Below, in pieces: positions 10,042 through 19,937 of a stretch of DNA of 64,000 bases. Location of the stretch: the NCBI GenBank assembly GCA_050949705.1, contig JBMNGG010000016.1:109763-173762 (forward strand), read 5' to 3'. Numbering within the stretch: the first letter of the stretch is position 1; every line of letters starts with the position of its first letter. The DNA is from JBMNGG01 sp050949705. Lineage in GTDB: Bacteria; Bacillota; Thermosediminibacteria; Thermosediminibacterales; Tepidanaerobacteraceae. The position numbers were made by a program, and so were the translations under genes. The notes below the pieces were generated by a model that did no database searches, was not told the origin of the DNA, and saw nothing but the letters and a program-made list of their open reading frames with translations.

Positions 10042-10486
10042 GCAGAAAATTGGATTTACCCTGATAGAACTGGTTCTTTCTTTAGGTCTATTGGGTTTGA
10101 TTATTACAACAACTTTTACCCTATATGGTATTGGGATGAAAACTTTAGAACACGAGGATAATAGATTATTGTTACTACAAAATACAAGACAGGCAGTTTT
10201 ATGGCTATCTACATCTATCAAACAAGCAAAAAATGTACATGTAATCTCTAGTAGAAAAATAGAAACAACTACCAGTAGAGGAGAGATAATAACCTATTAT
10301 TTTGAAAATGGGATACTTTATAGGAGAAAAAATGCAGGTACTAATCCAATAGCCGAATTAAGCGATTTGAGATTTTATCAACCTGAAGGGAAATCCTTTA
10401 TCGAGATAGTTTTTTCATCTAATTCAAACGCGAAGGATATGGAAATTCGAACAAAAGCAACGCCTCTTGGAGCCTGGATTTATTAA
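10016..10486 (+). CDS. Prepilin-like protein (PilW/GspJ type)
   Basis: 156 residues, overlapping the previous pilin by 26 bases. The leader ends KIG and is followed by FTLIELVLSLGLLGLIITTTF. Glu at +5 is kept. TTG at 10016 has GGAGTG at a good distance; GTG at 10028 is an alternative. The order of three pilins resembles GspH-I-J pseudopilin tip genes. Confidence 0.8.
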   Translation: MLHIVDITKQKIGFTLIELVLSLGLLGLIITTTFTLYGIGMKTLEHEDNRLLLLQNTRQAVLWLSTSIKQAKNVHVISSRKIETTTSRGEIITYYFENGILYRRKNAGTNPIAELSDLRFYQPEGKSFIEIVFSSNSNAKDMEIRTKATPLGAWIY

Positions 10487-10526
10487 CAAATGGTAAATAT
10501 AAATATTTCCAAAGGAGATATTAAAA

Positions 10527-10821
10527 ATGGAAAAAAAAACAATTACAATTAAAAAATTGCATGGAAGATATAGTAACTTTGTTAGCGGAAGAGGTTATAC
10601 AAAAAAAAGACATCTGCAAATGCGAACAATGTCTCTTAGACATTTCAGCTATTGCATTAAACAAACTGCCTCCAAAGTATATAGTAACTAGAAAAGGTGA
10701 AGTATATGCTAAAACCGATCTATTGAGTAGACAATTCAGAACAGACGTTATAATACAGTTACTCCACGCTATCGAAATAGTTTCCAATAATCCACATCAC
10801 AATTCTAATAAAGGGTTATAA
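10527..10821 (+). CDS. comFB: ComFB-family protein (frameshift in an A9 tract)
   Basis: The ATG at 10527 follows AAAGGAGA, but the ComFB-like frame starts only downstream. Deleting one A of the nine at 10531-10539 yields QLQLKNCMEDIVTLLAEEVI and then the family core KCEQCLLDISAIALNKLPPKY with the CxCxxC cysteines. About 97 residues in all. ComFB proteins occur with competence and pilus genes, and cyanobacterial members have been reported as cyclic-dinucleotide receptors. A regulatory role in the pilus operon is inferred. Confidence 0.75.
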
Positions 10822-10822
10822 A

Positions 10823-11785
10823 ATGCTATTTGGTTCATCATGTGTTGGTATTGATTTGAGAATGGATACAATTAAAGCTGCTTACTTGATTAGAAGGGGC
10901 AATAGGATCAGAATAAAAGATCTTTATCAGATGGAAAATCCATTAGGGAAAACTGTTATTAATGGATCGAAAGAGCAATCAATCATTAAAGAATGCTTTA
11001 AAAAAATAAGCGAACGTTTTCCATCTAAAAATGTAGTCATTGGTGTTTCCAGCAATAATATTATTCTTAGACATGTTCAGTTGCCTATATTAAGCAAAAA
11101 AGAATTAAAAGAAGCTATTTTTTGGGAAACACAAGAATTTTCGTCTGTTTTTAATAATAATTTTGTAAGCGATTATGAAATATTAGAAAGGCAAAAAGAG
11201 AATTTTAGGATATTACTAGTAGGAGCGTCAAATCAGTTAATTCAGGATTATATCAAAATTGCTTATGAGTCAGGTATTTCTTTGAGCGCTTTAGATATAT
11301 ACCCCTTAGCTCATGCACGAGTATTAAAACTTCAAAAAATATCTAATGTAATAGCAATTTTAGATTTAGAACCTTGTCATAGTGAAATAACTTTGGTTGA
11401 CAATGGCAATATTATTTTTATTAGAAGTCTTGATTTTTGTTATACAAAGACAATTCAAAATAAAATTGAATCATTCAAATATGATCCTAAAGTCATTCCT
11501 CCAGAGTTTCAAAACCTTTTAATCGAATTATCAAGATGTATAAAATTTTATTCTTTACATAGCAACGGCAGTGGTATAGATGAAATAATAATAACAGGTG
11601 AAGGTCGCAAATTGCAGTTTTTAAAAGCTATCCTTAGCAAATTTCTAGATGTAGGTGTGCATATTGAAAGCAAACTTAAACATGATTTATCAAATAACAG
11701 TATTAATGTAAATCATAATCCAATGGAATTTTTTAGTGCGATTGGTTTTGCATTAAGGGGCGGGGGGGTAATATGCATAAGCTAA
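10823..11785 (+). CDS. pilM: Type IV pilus assembly protein PilM
   Basis: 320 residues of the actin-like PilM fold: CVGIDLRMDTIKAAYL near the start as phosphate-1 loop, RHVQLPILSKKELKEAIFWE, then AILDLEPCHSEITLV as the second phosphate loop, and a late GxG segment (ITGEGRK). Cytoplasmic partner of PilN. Start is one base after comFB, and the end overlaps pilN. Confidence 0.87.
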   Translation: MLFGSSCVGIDLRMDTIKAAYLIRRGNRIRIKDLYQMENPLGKTVINGSKEQSIIKECFKKISERFPSKNVVIGVSSNNIILRHVQLPILSKKELKEAIFWETQEFSSVFNNNFVSDYEILERQKENFRILLVGASNQLIQDYIKIAYESGISLSALDIYPLAHARVLKLQKISNVIAILDLEPCHSEITLVDNGNIIFIRSLDFCYTKTIQNKIESFKYDPKVIPPEFQNLLIELSRCIKFYSLHSNGSGIDEIIITGEGRKLQFLKAILSKFLDVGVHIESKLKHDLSNNSINVNHNPMEFFSAIGFALRGGGVICIS

Positions 11786-12321
11786 ACCTTATTCCCGATG
11801 AGGTATTGAAATACAAAGCAAAAAAGAAACGCTACTTATATTATGCATTGATTATCTCTACAACAATTTTATTATTTATATATTTAATTGTATTTGCTAA
11901 CAACACCAAAATAGCACTTATTAATGAAATTAATACTGTTAATAAAGAAATTATGGAATTAAAGAAAGTTATTAAAACAAGAAGTCGTTCCGAAATGATT
12001 TTGCAGGATTTTGAAAAGAGGAACAAAATCCTTGAAGAAATCATGGAGAATACAATATGTTATTCACGAATAATACAAGAAGTAATAACATTTATACCTG
12101 AGGAAATATCATTGGTTACTTTAAAAATAGATGAATCCAAAAAGCTAGCTATAGAAGGTTATGCCCCTAGTAATAAATCAATTGCCTGCATCATCGAAAG
12201 CGTGAAAAAATTAAATAACCTTACTGATGTGTCATTAGGCTTTATTCGTTATTTAGATACAAATGATGAAATGATTCCAATTTATCATTTTGAAATATTG
12301 GCAGACATAAAAAAGGATTGA
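11773..12321 (+). CDS. pilN: Type IV pilus assembly protein PilN
   Basis: 182 residues. The N-terminal HKLNLIPDEV motif is the conserved PilM-binding peptide. A single membrane helix follows at about 22-42, then a coiled coil and a ferredoxin-like C-terminal domain. Overlap with pilM and pilO shows translational coupling. Confidence 0.87.
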   Translation: MHKLNLIPDEVLKYKAKKKRYLYYALIISTTILLFIYLIVFANNTKIALINEINTVNKEIMELKKVIKTRSRSEMILQDFEKRNKILEEIMENTICYSRIIQEVITFIPEEISLVTLKIDESKKLAIEGYAPSNKSIACIIESVKKLNNLTDVSLGFIRYLDTNDEMIPIYHFEILADIKKD

Positions 12322-12879
12322 AAAAAATGAGATTGCTCTTGTTAATGATAAAAAGACCTCTATCTAAAAGAGAAAAAACACTTTTTTACTTATTGATTTT
12401 TTGTATAATTTTATGGGGAATATTTTTTATAGTTATTCCTAAAACAAATGAAGTTAATGATTTAAAGTATAAATTAAATACTATTAAAAGAGAAAGGTTG
12501 GAGTATAAACAGCTTTATAACAATCCTAAAGACTATACGAATATACTAAACCGATACGATGAGCTTATAAAAAAAATACCAAAAAAACATTGGTCTGTCA
12601 GAGTTTCTAATAGATATCGAAAAATGGGCAACCGAAAGTGATTTAAATATTATTTCTATTTATCCTCAGCAAATGGATAATACTGCAGGATTTATCATTT
12701 TCGAGATAACATTAAATGGCAGCTTCACGTCAATTGTAAACTTTATTGATACTTTGGAGAATCATACAAGAATTATAGAAATATATGAAGTTAAACTTAA
12801 CACAATCTCAGGTGTTACAAATAGTTACGATTCTGTTTGGGAACTTAAAGTTAATGTTAAGCTTTATTTTTTAATATAA
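12318..12879 (+). CDS. pilO: Type IV pilus assembly protein PilO (one frameshift)
   Basis: A short cytoplasmic tail, one membrane helix (LLIFCIILWGIFFIVIP), a coiled coil, then a C-terminal domain. The frame breaks in the A7 run at 12581-12587. With six A the protein continues IPKNIGLSEFLIDIEKWA into the downstream frame and ends at 12879, about 186 residues, normal for PilO. Bitopic partner of PilN; last gene of the pilus operon. Confidence 0.8.
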
Positions 12880-13091
12880 GAAAACTTGCATAATATCACG
12901 CTTTGTTGTTTAAAGATATAAAAGTCTATTCAAAAAAAAGGAAATATGATAATATTATATTGAGCTGGGGTATTGCAACGGATTAATAGAATAATTATAA
13001 ACATTAGAGGAAATACTCACAGTAGTTATGTTTAACGGTATTTTATGATCGTATGTTAACTATATGTTTTCATAAAGAGGGGGGGGAATAG

Positions 13092-14165
13092 TTGTATAAA
13101 TCTCGTATATTAAAGTTGATGGGGCTATTAGAAAAAATAGATATTAATAGTTTTATCATTACAAGACCCGAAAATCAGTATTATATTAGCGGTTTCACTG
13201 GTGAAGGTTTAACAATAATAACTAGTAATAAAAGTTTTATTATTACTGATTCCAGATATACGGAACAAGCTAATAATGAAACAAATGATTTTGAAATAGT
13301 TGAGATACAAAGTGGCATGTCCCCTTTCTCAACATTATTTGAAATCGTTAATGAATACAAATTGGATAATATTGGTTATGAAAGCCAATCAATAACTGTC
13401 AAAACATATTATGAACTTAAAAAGACTTTTAAACAGGTAAACCTTATAAGTACAGATGGTTTAATTGAAGAGCTTCGAGTTATAAAAGATTCACAGGAAA
13501 TAAGCTTAATCAAATCAGCTCAACAAATAACAGATAAGGCTTTTCAGCATATTTTACAATTTATAAAACCGGGTACAAATGAACTTGAACTTACAGCAGA
13601 ATTAGAGTATTTTATGAAAAAGAATGGTTCTATCAAAACATCATTTGATACTATTGTTGTTTCGGGTCCCAGAACTTCTTTACCTCATGGGATTCCGTCA
13701 AGTCGTAAATTACAGGTGGGTGATTTTGTAACAATAGATTTTGGAGCTCGATTTTCATTATATTGTTCTGACATGACAAGAACTGTTATTATCGGTAAAC
13801 CTTCAGAAAAACAGGTATTGGTTTATAATACGGTTTTACAAGCTCAAATTAATGCATTAAACTATTTAAAACCATATTCAATTGGTAAAGAGGTAGATGA
13901 AGTAGCCCGTAATTTCATTAATAAACATGGTTTTGGCGATTATTTTGGCCATGGTCTCGGGCATGGTGTTGGTTTACATATACATGAGGAACCAAGATTA
14001 TCACCGAAAAGCAAAAACCAACTACTACCTGGAATGGTAGTAACAGTAGAACCGGGAATTTATATAAAAGACTTCGGTGGCGTAAGAATCGAAGATATGG
14101 TGGTTATAACGGAAAGTGGAATTGATAATTTAACAAAGAGTGAGAAACAATTAATTTGTCTATAG
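13092..14165 (+). CDS. Xaa-Pro peptidase (M24 aminopeptidase P/prolidase family)
   Basis: 357 residues from a TTG behind a strong GAGGGGGGGG site. An N-terminal creatinase domain precedes the pita-bread M24 domain. Metal ligands are visible in order: DFGARF, CSDMTR, GHGLGHGVGL, TVEPGIY and GVRIEDM. Cytoplasmic dimetal enzyme cleaving peptides next to proline. It lies just upstream of efp, the common Firmicute arrangement. Confidence 0.93.
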   Translation: MYKSRILKLMGLLEKIDINSFIITRPENQYYISGFTGEGLTIITSNKSFIITDSRYTEQANNETNDFEIVEIQSGMSPFSTLFEIVNEYKLDNIGYESQSITVKTYYELKKTFKQVNLISTDGLIEELRVIKDSQEISLIKSAQQITDKAFQHILQFIKPGTNELELTAELEYFMKKNGSIKTSFDTIVVSGPRTSLPHGIPSSRKLQVGDFVTIDFGARFSLYCSDMTRTVIIGKPSEKQVLVYNTVLQAQINALNYLKPYSIGKEVDEVARNFINKHGFGDYFGHGLGHGVGLHIHEEPRLSPKSKNQLLPGMVVTVEPGIYIKDFGGVRIEDMVVITESGIDNLTKSEKQLICL

Positions 14166-14196
14166 TTAGTTAATTGTAATTTTCGGAGGTGTTTTT

Positions 14197-14754
14197 ATGA
14201 TATCAACAAATGATTTAAAAACAGGTGTAACTGTTGAAATAGATGGGGAGGTTTATACTGTAGTAGATTTTCAACACGTAAAACCCGGAAAAGGTGCTGC
14301 TTTTGTTAGGACAAAAATTAAAAATATAAAGACAGGTCAAGTATTGGACAAGACATTTAGAGCTGGAGAGAAGCTCAACAGAGCAATAATAGATAGAAAA
14401 ACTATGCAATACTTATATTCAGATGGTGAAATTTTTTACTTTATGGATACACAAACCTATGAACAAATTCCAATAAATAAAAACCTAATCGAAGAATCAA
14501 TAAAATATTTAAAAGAAAACATGGAAGTTATGGTTATGTTCTATGAAGGTATATCTATTGGAATAGAACTACCGACTTTCGTAGAACTTGAAGTAACTCA
14601 AACTGAACCTGGTTTTAAAGGCGATACAGCCACTGGTGGATCCAAACCAGCTACCTTGGAAACAGGTGTAGTAGTTCAAGTTCCTTTATTTATTAATACT
14701 GGAGATATATTGAGGGTAGATACCCGAACAGGAGAATATCTAAGTCGAGTATAA
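14197..14754 (+). CDS. efp: Translation elongation factor P
   Basis: 185 residues, standard length. KOW-like domain I with HVKPGKGAAFVRTKIKN, then two OB domains ending GDILRVDTRTGEYLSRV. The lysine in PGKGAA is the tip residue that contacts the P-site tRNA. EF-P relieves stalling at proline runs. RBS CGGAGGTG. Confidence 0.97.
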   Translation: MISTNDLKTGVTVEIDGEVYTVVDFQHVKPGKGAAFVRTKIKNIKTGQVLDKTFRAGEKLNRAIIDRKTMQYLYSDGEIFYFMDTQTYEQIPINKNLIEESIKYLKENMEVMVMFYEGISIGIELPTFVELEVTQTEPGFKGDTATGGSKPATLETGVVVQVPLFINTGDILRVDTRTGEYLSRV

Positions 14755-14775
14755 CATTACAAGGAGGTATTACAA

Positions 14776-15234
14776 ATGAATGATATCAGGTTAAAAGTGT
14801 CTTATGTCAAAGGTCTTACAGAAGGTCTGGAAATTGGAGATAGTAAAGTAAAAAAAGTAATTTCTGAGATAATAAATGTCTTGGAGGAAATGGCACAATC
14901 AATTAGTGATTTAGAAACAGCTATGGAGGATACTCAAGAATATGTAGAGAGTATCGATGAGGATTTGGGAGAATTAGAAGAAGACTTTTATGATGACAAT
15001 TGTGAGTATGACGATATTGATGATGACGATTACGATTTTGATGATGAGTACGATTATGAGTATGATGACGATGAGTTTGATTTTAATGATGAGGATTTTA
15101 TAGAAGTTGATTGCCCGAACTGCCATGAAACAGTTTATATTGATGAAGATTTTGTAGATGATAAAGGCAAAACTGAGTGCCCTAACTGTAAAGCTACTAT
15201 TGAATTAGACCAAACCCAAATGAACGAAGATTAA
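14776..15234 (+). CDS. Acidic protein with CD1247-like N-terminus and zinc ribbon
   Basis: 152 residues. The first 65 or so are helical (RLKVSYVKGLTEGLEIGDSK) and match a family common next to efp in Clostridia. The middle is almost only Asp, Glu and Tyr. The end carries two CPNC pairs (DCPNCHETVYID and ECPNCKATIELD), a four-cysteine zinc ribbon. Function unknown; the acid tract may bind a basic partner. Confidence 0.75.
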   Translation: MNDIRLKVSYVKGLTEGLEIGDSKVKKVISEIINVLEEMAQSISDLETAMEDTQEYVESIDEDLGELEEDFYDDNCEYDDIDDDDYDFDDEYDYEYDDDEFDFNDEDFIEVDCPNCHETVYIDEDFVDDKGKTECPNCKATIELDQTQMNED

Positions 15235-15244
15235 AGGATAACAG

Positions 15245-15273
15245 AAAAAGAGGGATTTCCCTCTTTTTTTTTT
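15245..15273 (+). terminator. Intrinsic terminator before spoIIIA
   Basis: AAAGAGGG / CCCTCTTT stem with ATTT loop and a long T run. It isolates the housekeeping efp unit from the sporulation operon. Confidence 0.9.
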
Positions 15274-15332
15274 GTACTTGTCATAATAAGCATAGAGAAC
15301 AAATATAAATCTATAAAAAGGAGGACAAGACA

Positions 15333-16334
15333 ATGAAAAACATTTTATACTCCGAAATCTTTCCTCTAATGCCTATAAAAATAGTAGAGATATTAAAAAA
15401 AGTTTCTATGAATTACCTATGTTTCTTAGAAGAAATAAGATTAAGATCAGCTAAACCTTTGATGCTTGTGATTAAAAACAAAGACTATATGATTACCCCT
15501 GATGGAAATTTTACTAAGGAATATGAAAAAGCTTTTTTTGTAACAAAAGAGGATATTTTTAAGACATTCCAATTTATTAGTCAATGTTCTGTTTATTCTA
15601 TCGAGAGCGAAATGAAGAATGGATATATAACTATTCCTGGGGGTCATAGAGTAGGGTTTTCAGGTCAGGTTGTATTGGAAAAAGATAATATAAAAACCAT
15701 TAAAAATATCTCAAGCTTTAATATAAGAGTTGCAAGGGAAGTATTGGGAGCTGCTGATAAAGTATTACCCTATATAACTGATAAAAATGGACTAATTTTA
15801 AATGTTTTAATTATATCACCTCCAAAAGCTGGCAAAACGACACTATTGCGAGACATGATTAGACAATTAAGCTCAGGAGTAGATAGGTTGGGAATAAATG
15901 GCTATAATATCGGCCTTGTTGATGAACGGTCTGAGATAGCGTGCTGTTATGAGGGAATTCCACAGAATGATGTTGGCATCAGAACAGACGTTCTGGATAG
16001 ATGTCCTAAAGCACAAGGAATGATGCTACTTCTTAGGTCTATGTCTCCAGATATTATTGCAACTGATGAAATAGGTAGAAATGAAGATGCTATTGCTATT
16101 GAAGAGGCTATAAATGCTGGTGTGGCTGTTATTGCCACCGTTCATGGTTTAGATGTAGAAGATGTGAAAAAAAGGCCTACAATAAGGAAATTGATTAATC
16201 GAGGATTTTTTCATAGATATATAGTAATTGGATTTAGCTCAGGAGTAGGAAGCATAGAAGCTATAATTGATAACAAAACTAATAAGAATCTATATATACA
16301 TACAGAAGAGAGGAAGAAAATAATATGTGGATGA
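15333..16334 (+). CDS. spoIIIAA: Stage III sporulation protein AA (secretion-type ATPase)
   Basis: 333 residues. The AAA-type secretion ATPase core shows Walker A PPKAGKTTLLRD and Walker B PDIIATDEIGR, followed by the ATVHG segment. It energises the mother-cell/forespore feeding-tube channel. RBS AGGAGG; overlaps spoIIIAB. Confidence 0.96.
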   Translation: MKNILYSEIFPLMPIKIVEILKKVSMNYLCFLEEIRLRSAKPLMLVIKNKDYMITPDGNFTKEYEKAFFVTKEDIFKTFQFISQCSVYSIESEMKNGYITIPGGHRVGFSGQVVLEKDNIKTIKNISSFNIRVAREVLGAADKVLPYITDKNGLILNVLIISPPKAGKTTLLRDMIRQLSSGVDRLGINGYNIGLVDERSEIACCYEGIPQNDVGIRTDVLDRCPKAQGMMLLLRSMSPDIIATDEIGRNEDAIAIEEAINAGVAVIATVHGLDVEDVKKRPTIRKLINRGFFHRYIVIGFSSGVGSIEAIIDNKTNKNLYIHTEERKKIICG

Positions 16335-16846
16335 AAATGGTAGGTGGAATCATGGTAGTCGTTTCATGCAGTATGATAGGATTCCTAATTGCAAATACGT
16401 TTAGATATCGACCCAAAATATTAAGGAATTTACAAGTTGCAATGTCCATGCTGGAAGCTGAAATAAGCTATGGATATTCCCCGCTGCCTGATGCACTTAA
16501 AAGAATAGGTAGAAAATGTGAAAAAGGAGTTGCTGAACTATTTATTAAAGCTGCTAAGAATATATCATCTCGTGAAGGTCTGACAGCAAGTGAAGCTTGG
16601 GAAAGGTCTTTAAAAGACTTTTACAATAACTCATATATAACGAACAATGATTATGAAATACTAATGGCTTTTGGGAAATATTTAGGTTCTACTGATAAGG
16701 AAGATCAAATAAGAAATTTAAGATTAGCTCAAAATTTATTGCGACAGCAAGAAACTGCGTCTATTGATGAAAAACAAAAAAATGAAAAGTTATGGAAATA
16801 TCTTGGTATACTATCAGGCTTAATGATATTTTTACTGCTATTTTAA
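16325..16846 (+). CDS. spoIIIAB: Stage III sporulation protein AB
   Basis: 173 residues with an N-terminal membrane helix, a helical cytoplasmic domain with LRNLQVAMSMLEAEISYGYSPL, and a C-terminal hydrophobic helix. GspF-like component of the SpoIIIA machine. Translationally coupled to spoIIIAA. Confidence 0.94.
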   Translation: MWMKMVGGIMVVVSCSMIGFLIANTFRYRPKILRNLQVAMSMLEAEISYGYSPLPDALKRIGRKCEKGVAELFIKAAKNISSREGLTASEAWERSLKDFYNNSYITNNDYEILMAFGKYLGSTDKEDQIRNLRLAQNLLRQQETASIDEKQKNEKLWKYLGILSGLMIFLLLF

Positions 16847-16862
16847 CTAGAGGGGTGTAAAC

Positions 16863-17060
16863 ATGGATGTAGATATTATTTTCAAAATCGCTGCCATTGG
16901 AATAGTTATTTCCATATTGAGCAAAGTGTTGGATGAAGCAGGAAGGAAAGAACAAGCTCAAATGACTACTCTCGTTGGAGTCGTTATTGTCTTGATGATG
17001 GTCATTGAGCTTGTAAGTGAGCTTTTTGCCAATGTAAAAACTATGTTCCAACTTTATTAG
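16863..17060 (+). CDS. spoIIIAC: Stage III sporulation protein AC
   Basis: 65 residues with two membrane helices and the conserved centre SKVLDEAGRKEQAQMTTLVG. Small membrane component of the SpoIIIA complex. RBS GAGGGGTG. Confidence 0.95.
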   Translation: MDVDIIFKIAAIGIVISILSKVLDEAGRKEQAQMTTLVGVVIVLMMVIELVSELFANVKTMFQLY

Positions 17061-17071
17061 GAGGCTATTAA

Positions 17072-17458
17072 ATGGAAATAGTTCAAATCGTTGGATTGTG
17101 TCTTGTAACCACTCTATTTGTAGTTATGTTACGAGAGGATAGGCCAGAAATAGCACTCCAATTGAGCATAGTTCTGGGAGTTATTATATTTCTGCGAATG
17201 ATTGATCAAATAGTTCTAATACTAAATTTGTTGAAAGATTTATCCCAAAGAGCCAACATTAATAAGCTATATATTTCAACTATTTTTAGAATCGTAGGTA
17301 TAGCGTATATTGCAGAATTTGGTTCACAAATTTGTAAAGACGCCGGCTCTTCTTCCATAGCTATGAAGATAGAGTTCGCAGCTAAAATAATTATTTTGGT
17401 TTTAGCCTTTCCCATTCTAATGGCTGTTATGGATATAATTATTAGAATACTTCCCTGA
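17072..17458 (+). CDS. spoIIIAD: Stage III sporulation protein AD
   Basis: 128 residues, four hydrophobic stretches. The family segments REDRPEIALQLSI and YIAEFGSQICKDAGSSSIA are present. RBS AGGAGG just after spoIIIAC. Confidence 0.95.
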   Translation: MEIVQIVGLCLVTTLFVVMLREDRPEIALQLSIVLGVIIFLRMIDQIVLILNLLKDLSQRANINKLYISTIFRIVGIAYIAEFGSQICKDAGSSSIAMKIEFAAKIIILVLAFPILMAVMDIIIRILP

Positions 17459-17476
17459 TTGGAGGTTTATTATTAA

Positions 17477-18636
17477 TTGAAAAATATTTTTGTAATTTTG
17501 CTTTTATCGATAATGCTATTTTTACCAATAAATAGTGTTAAGGCAAATGAAGACATTATAGAAACGCAATATGAAATTATAGAAAACTATGAATTTGATT
17601 CATTTATTCAAGAGCTTAATTCCAACTACAAAGATTATATACCTCAATATAGCTTTCGTGACTTAATAAATACATTAAGAGGGGAAGAACACTATGATTT
17701 AAGAAGTTTGAGTAGAGGCATTATTACATATTTTTTTTCGTGAAATATCAACTAACTATCATTTATTAGGTCAACTTATTATACTATCTATCATTTGTGC
17801 TGTTTTGAAAAATGTTCAAGGTGCCTTTGAAAATAACAATATAGGAAAAATAACTTACAGTGTCACATATTTGGTCTTAATAATAATAGCAATTCAAAGT
17901 TTTGAAATAGCATTGTCCGTGGGCAGAGAAGCTATTGATAATATGGTAAGTTTTATTCAGGCTTTAATGCCGGTTGTTATTGCACTATTGGCTTCAATTG
18001 GTGGAATAACTTCTGCAGCAGTATTTAATCCTATAATATTTATGGGTGTTTCTGTTGCAAGTACCTGGATTAGAAATATACTACTTCCAATTATTTTTTT
18101 TTGCAGCTGTTTTGGGTCTTATAAGTAATATATCTGATCGTTTCCATGTTTCTGCTTTGTCTTCTTTTATCAAACAGGTTTGCATTTTTTTATTGGGTCT
18201 ATTTCTCAGCGTATTTTTGGGGTTACTTGTAGTTCAGGGAGCTGCTACATCCACAGTAGATGGGATATCAGTGAGGACTGCAAAGTTCGCTTCCAAAAAT
18301 TTTATACCTATTGTGGGAGGAATATTTTCAGATACAGTTGATACTATTGTAGGGTGCTCTTTAATTTTAAAAAACGCTATTGGGCTTGCAGGATTATTAA
18401 TAGTATTTTTAACAACATTATTTCCCATAATTAAAATATTAGCAATGGTTTTTGTTTATAAATTCGCAGGTGCGGTTATTCAACCTTTAGGAGAAGAGTC
18501 AGTGGTTAAATGTCTTAATGATATGGCTAATCATTTAGTTTTTATTGTTATTACAGTGAGCTCTGTCGCATTAATGTTCTTTATAGGTATTACTGTGATA
18601 ATTGCATCGGGTAATATTACAGTTATGATGAGGTGA
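17477..18636 (+). CDS. spoIIIAE: Stage III sporulation protein AE (two frameshifts)
   Basis: Polytopic membrane protein of about 385 residues with an N-terminal signal-like segment. The frame is broken twice, each time by one extra T in a T run: at about 17731-17738 (T8; seven restores ITYFFREISTNYHLLG) and at about 18095-18103 (T9; eight restores LPIIFFAAVLGLISN). Between and after these breaks the sequence is well kept, for example GAATSTVDGISVRTAKF. I read this as an intact gene with two insertion errors. Channel component of the SpoIIIA machine. Confidence 0.88.
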
Positions 18637-18640
18637 ATTC

Positions 18641-19279
18641 ATGCTTAGCGCAATAAGCATTTGGGTTAAGCAAATAGTAATGGTTGTGATTTTTGCAGCC
18701 TTTCTAGATTTCTTATTATCTGATAGCAAATTTTTTAAATATATTAAGGTATTCTTAGGCCTTATAGTAATGATGGCAATTATTAATCCGTTAATACCAC
18801 TATTTCAACGAGACTTGAAATTTGATCAAATCTCATTGGATATGCTTAATGCTGACATTGATCATAGTGTTCAGATGAGCATAGTAAATAAATCAGAAAA
18901 CCTTAGAAAGAAAAATTATGAGTTAACAATACAAGAATATCTAAATCAGTTAAAACAATACATTGTAAGTGATATAAATAGAATTAGTTTATTTGAAGTA
19001 ATAAAGGTTACTCCTAGTATTAATGAAGATATTTCTAGTGATGACTTTGGTAGAATTATGGCTGTTGTCATAATACTACGGGAAGTGCAATCTGATGAAC
19101 AAATCTTAAGTAAAGATAGAATAACTATTGAAGCTATAAAGATAAGAGGTAGCCAAATTGACAACAAATTAGAAGGAAAAGAGTTTCACCGGGAATACGA
19201 ATACAAAAAAATAAGACAACTATTAAATACCAAATATGATATTCCCGAAGAAAATATATTTATTGACTTGGAGGCCTAA
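18641..19279 (+). CDS. spoIIIAF: Stage III sporulation protein AF
   Basis: 212 residues. Two N-terminal membrane helices contain VVIFAAFLDFLLSDSKFFKYIKVFLGLIVMM-type sequence (family signature), followed by a soluble ring-forming domain. Starts five bases after spoIIIAE. Confidence 0.93.
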   Translation: MLSAISIWVKQIVMVVIFAAFLDFLLSDSKFFKYIKVFLGLIVMMAIINPLIPLFQRDLKFDQISLDMLNADIDHSVQMSIVNKSENLRKKNYELTIQEYLNQLKQYIVSDINRISLFEVIKVTPSINEDISSDDFGRIMAVVIILREVQSDEQILSKDRITIEAIKIRGSQIDNKLEGKEFHREYEYKKIRQLLNTKYDIPEENIFIDLEA

Positions 19280-19281
19280 TT

Positions 19282-19881
19282 ATGAAAGAAAATCTGAGTT
19301 TTACATCTTTTCTAGAATGGATTAAGAATCCGAAGAATAAAATGATATCGAGATTTGTATTTGTCTTTCTTTTAGGTTTGTTAATGTTATCATTAGGCAA
19401 GCTCACTGCCACAAGTACGATTACTCAAAATGGTACTTTGCCTGAACAATCGAAGGATTTTGTAAAACCAGAGATTATTTTCGATGGAACTTCTTATGAA
19501 TCCAAGCTGGAAGTACAGTTATCAGAACTTTTAAGCCAGGTAAAAGGAGTTGGAAATGTAAGTGTAATGATTACATTAGAAGATGAAACTCTTATTGAGC
19601 CTGCCTTCAATACCATTGATACGGAAAAAACCTCAGAAGAAAAGGATAACGAAGGAGGGGTTAGAACGGTAATAGAAAAACAAACTAATAACCAAGTTGT
19701 GCTTATAAAAAAAGGTGGTGAAGAAGAACCTTTTATTTTAAGCAGAGGGTCACCTAAGATAAAGGGAATTCTCATTGTTGCTGAAGGAGCTTTTTCTTCA
19801 AAAATAAAAGAACAAATAATAAAATCAACGGCAACATTGTTAGATATCCCAATTCATAAAATTAGCGTTTTAGAAAAATAA
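19282..19881 (+). CDS. spoIIIAG: Stage III sporulation protein AG
   Basis: 199 residues, one membrane helix at about 25-42, then a ring-building domain with LSQVKGVGNVSVMITLE and SPKIKGILIVAEGA. Forms the large mother-cell ring of the feeding-tube channel. Immediately follows spoIIIAF. Confidence 0.94.
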   Translation: MKENLSFTSFLEWIKNPKNKMISRFVFVFLLGLLMLSLGKLTATSTITQNGTLPEQSKDFVKPEIIFDGTSYESKLEVQLSELLSQVKGVGNVSVMITLEDETLIEPAFNTIDTEKTSEEKDNEGGVRTVIEKQTNNQVVLIKKGGEEEPFILSRGSPKIKGILIVAEGAFSSKIKEQIIKSTATLLDIPIHKISVLEK

Positions 19882-19937
19882 AAGAAACTATCAATAAAGC
19901 AAACTAAAAGGTACAGGAGGGGAGAGGAGTGTCATTT

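Noticed and set aside
15000..15120. Low-complexity GAT-rich repeat as a separate repeat element
   Set aside because: It is the in-frame Asp/Glu/Tyr tract of the zinc-ribbon protein gene at 14776-15234.
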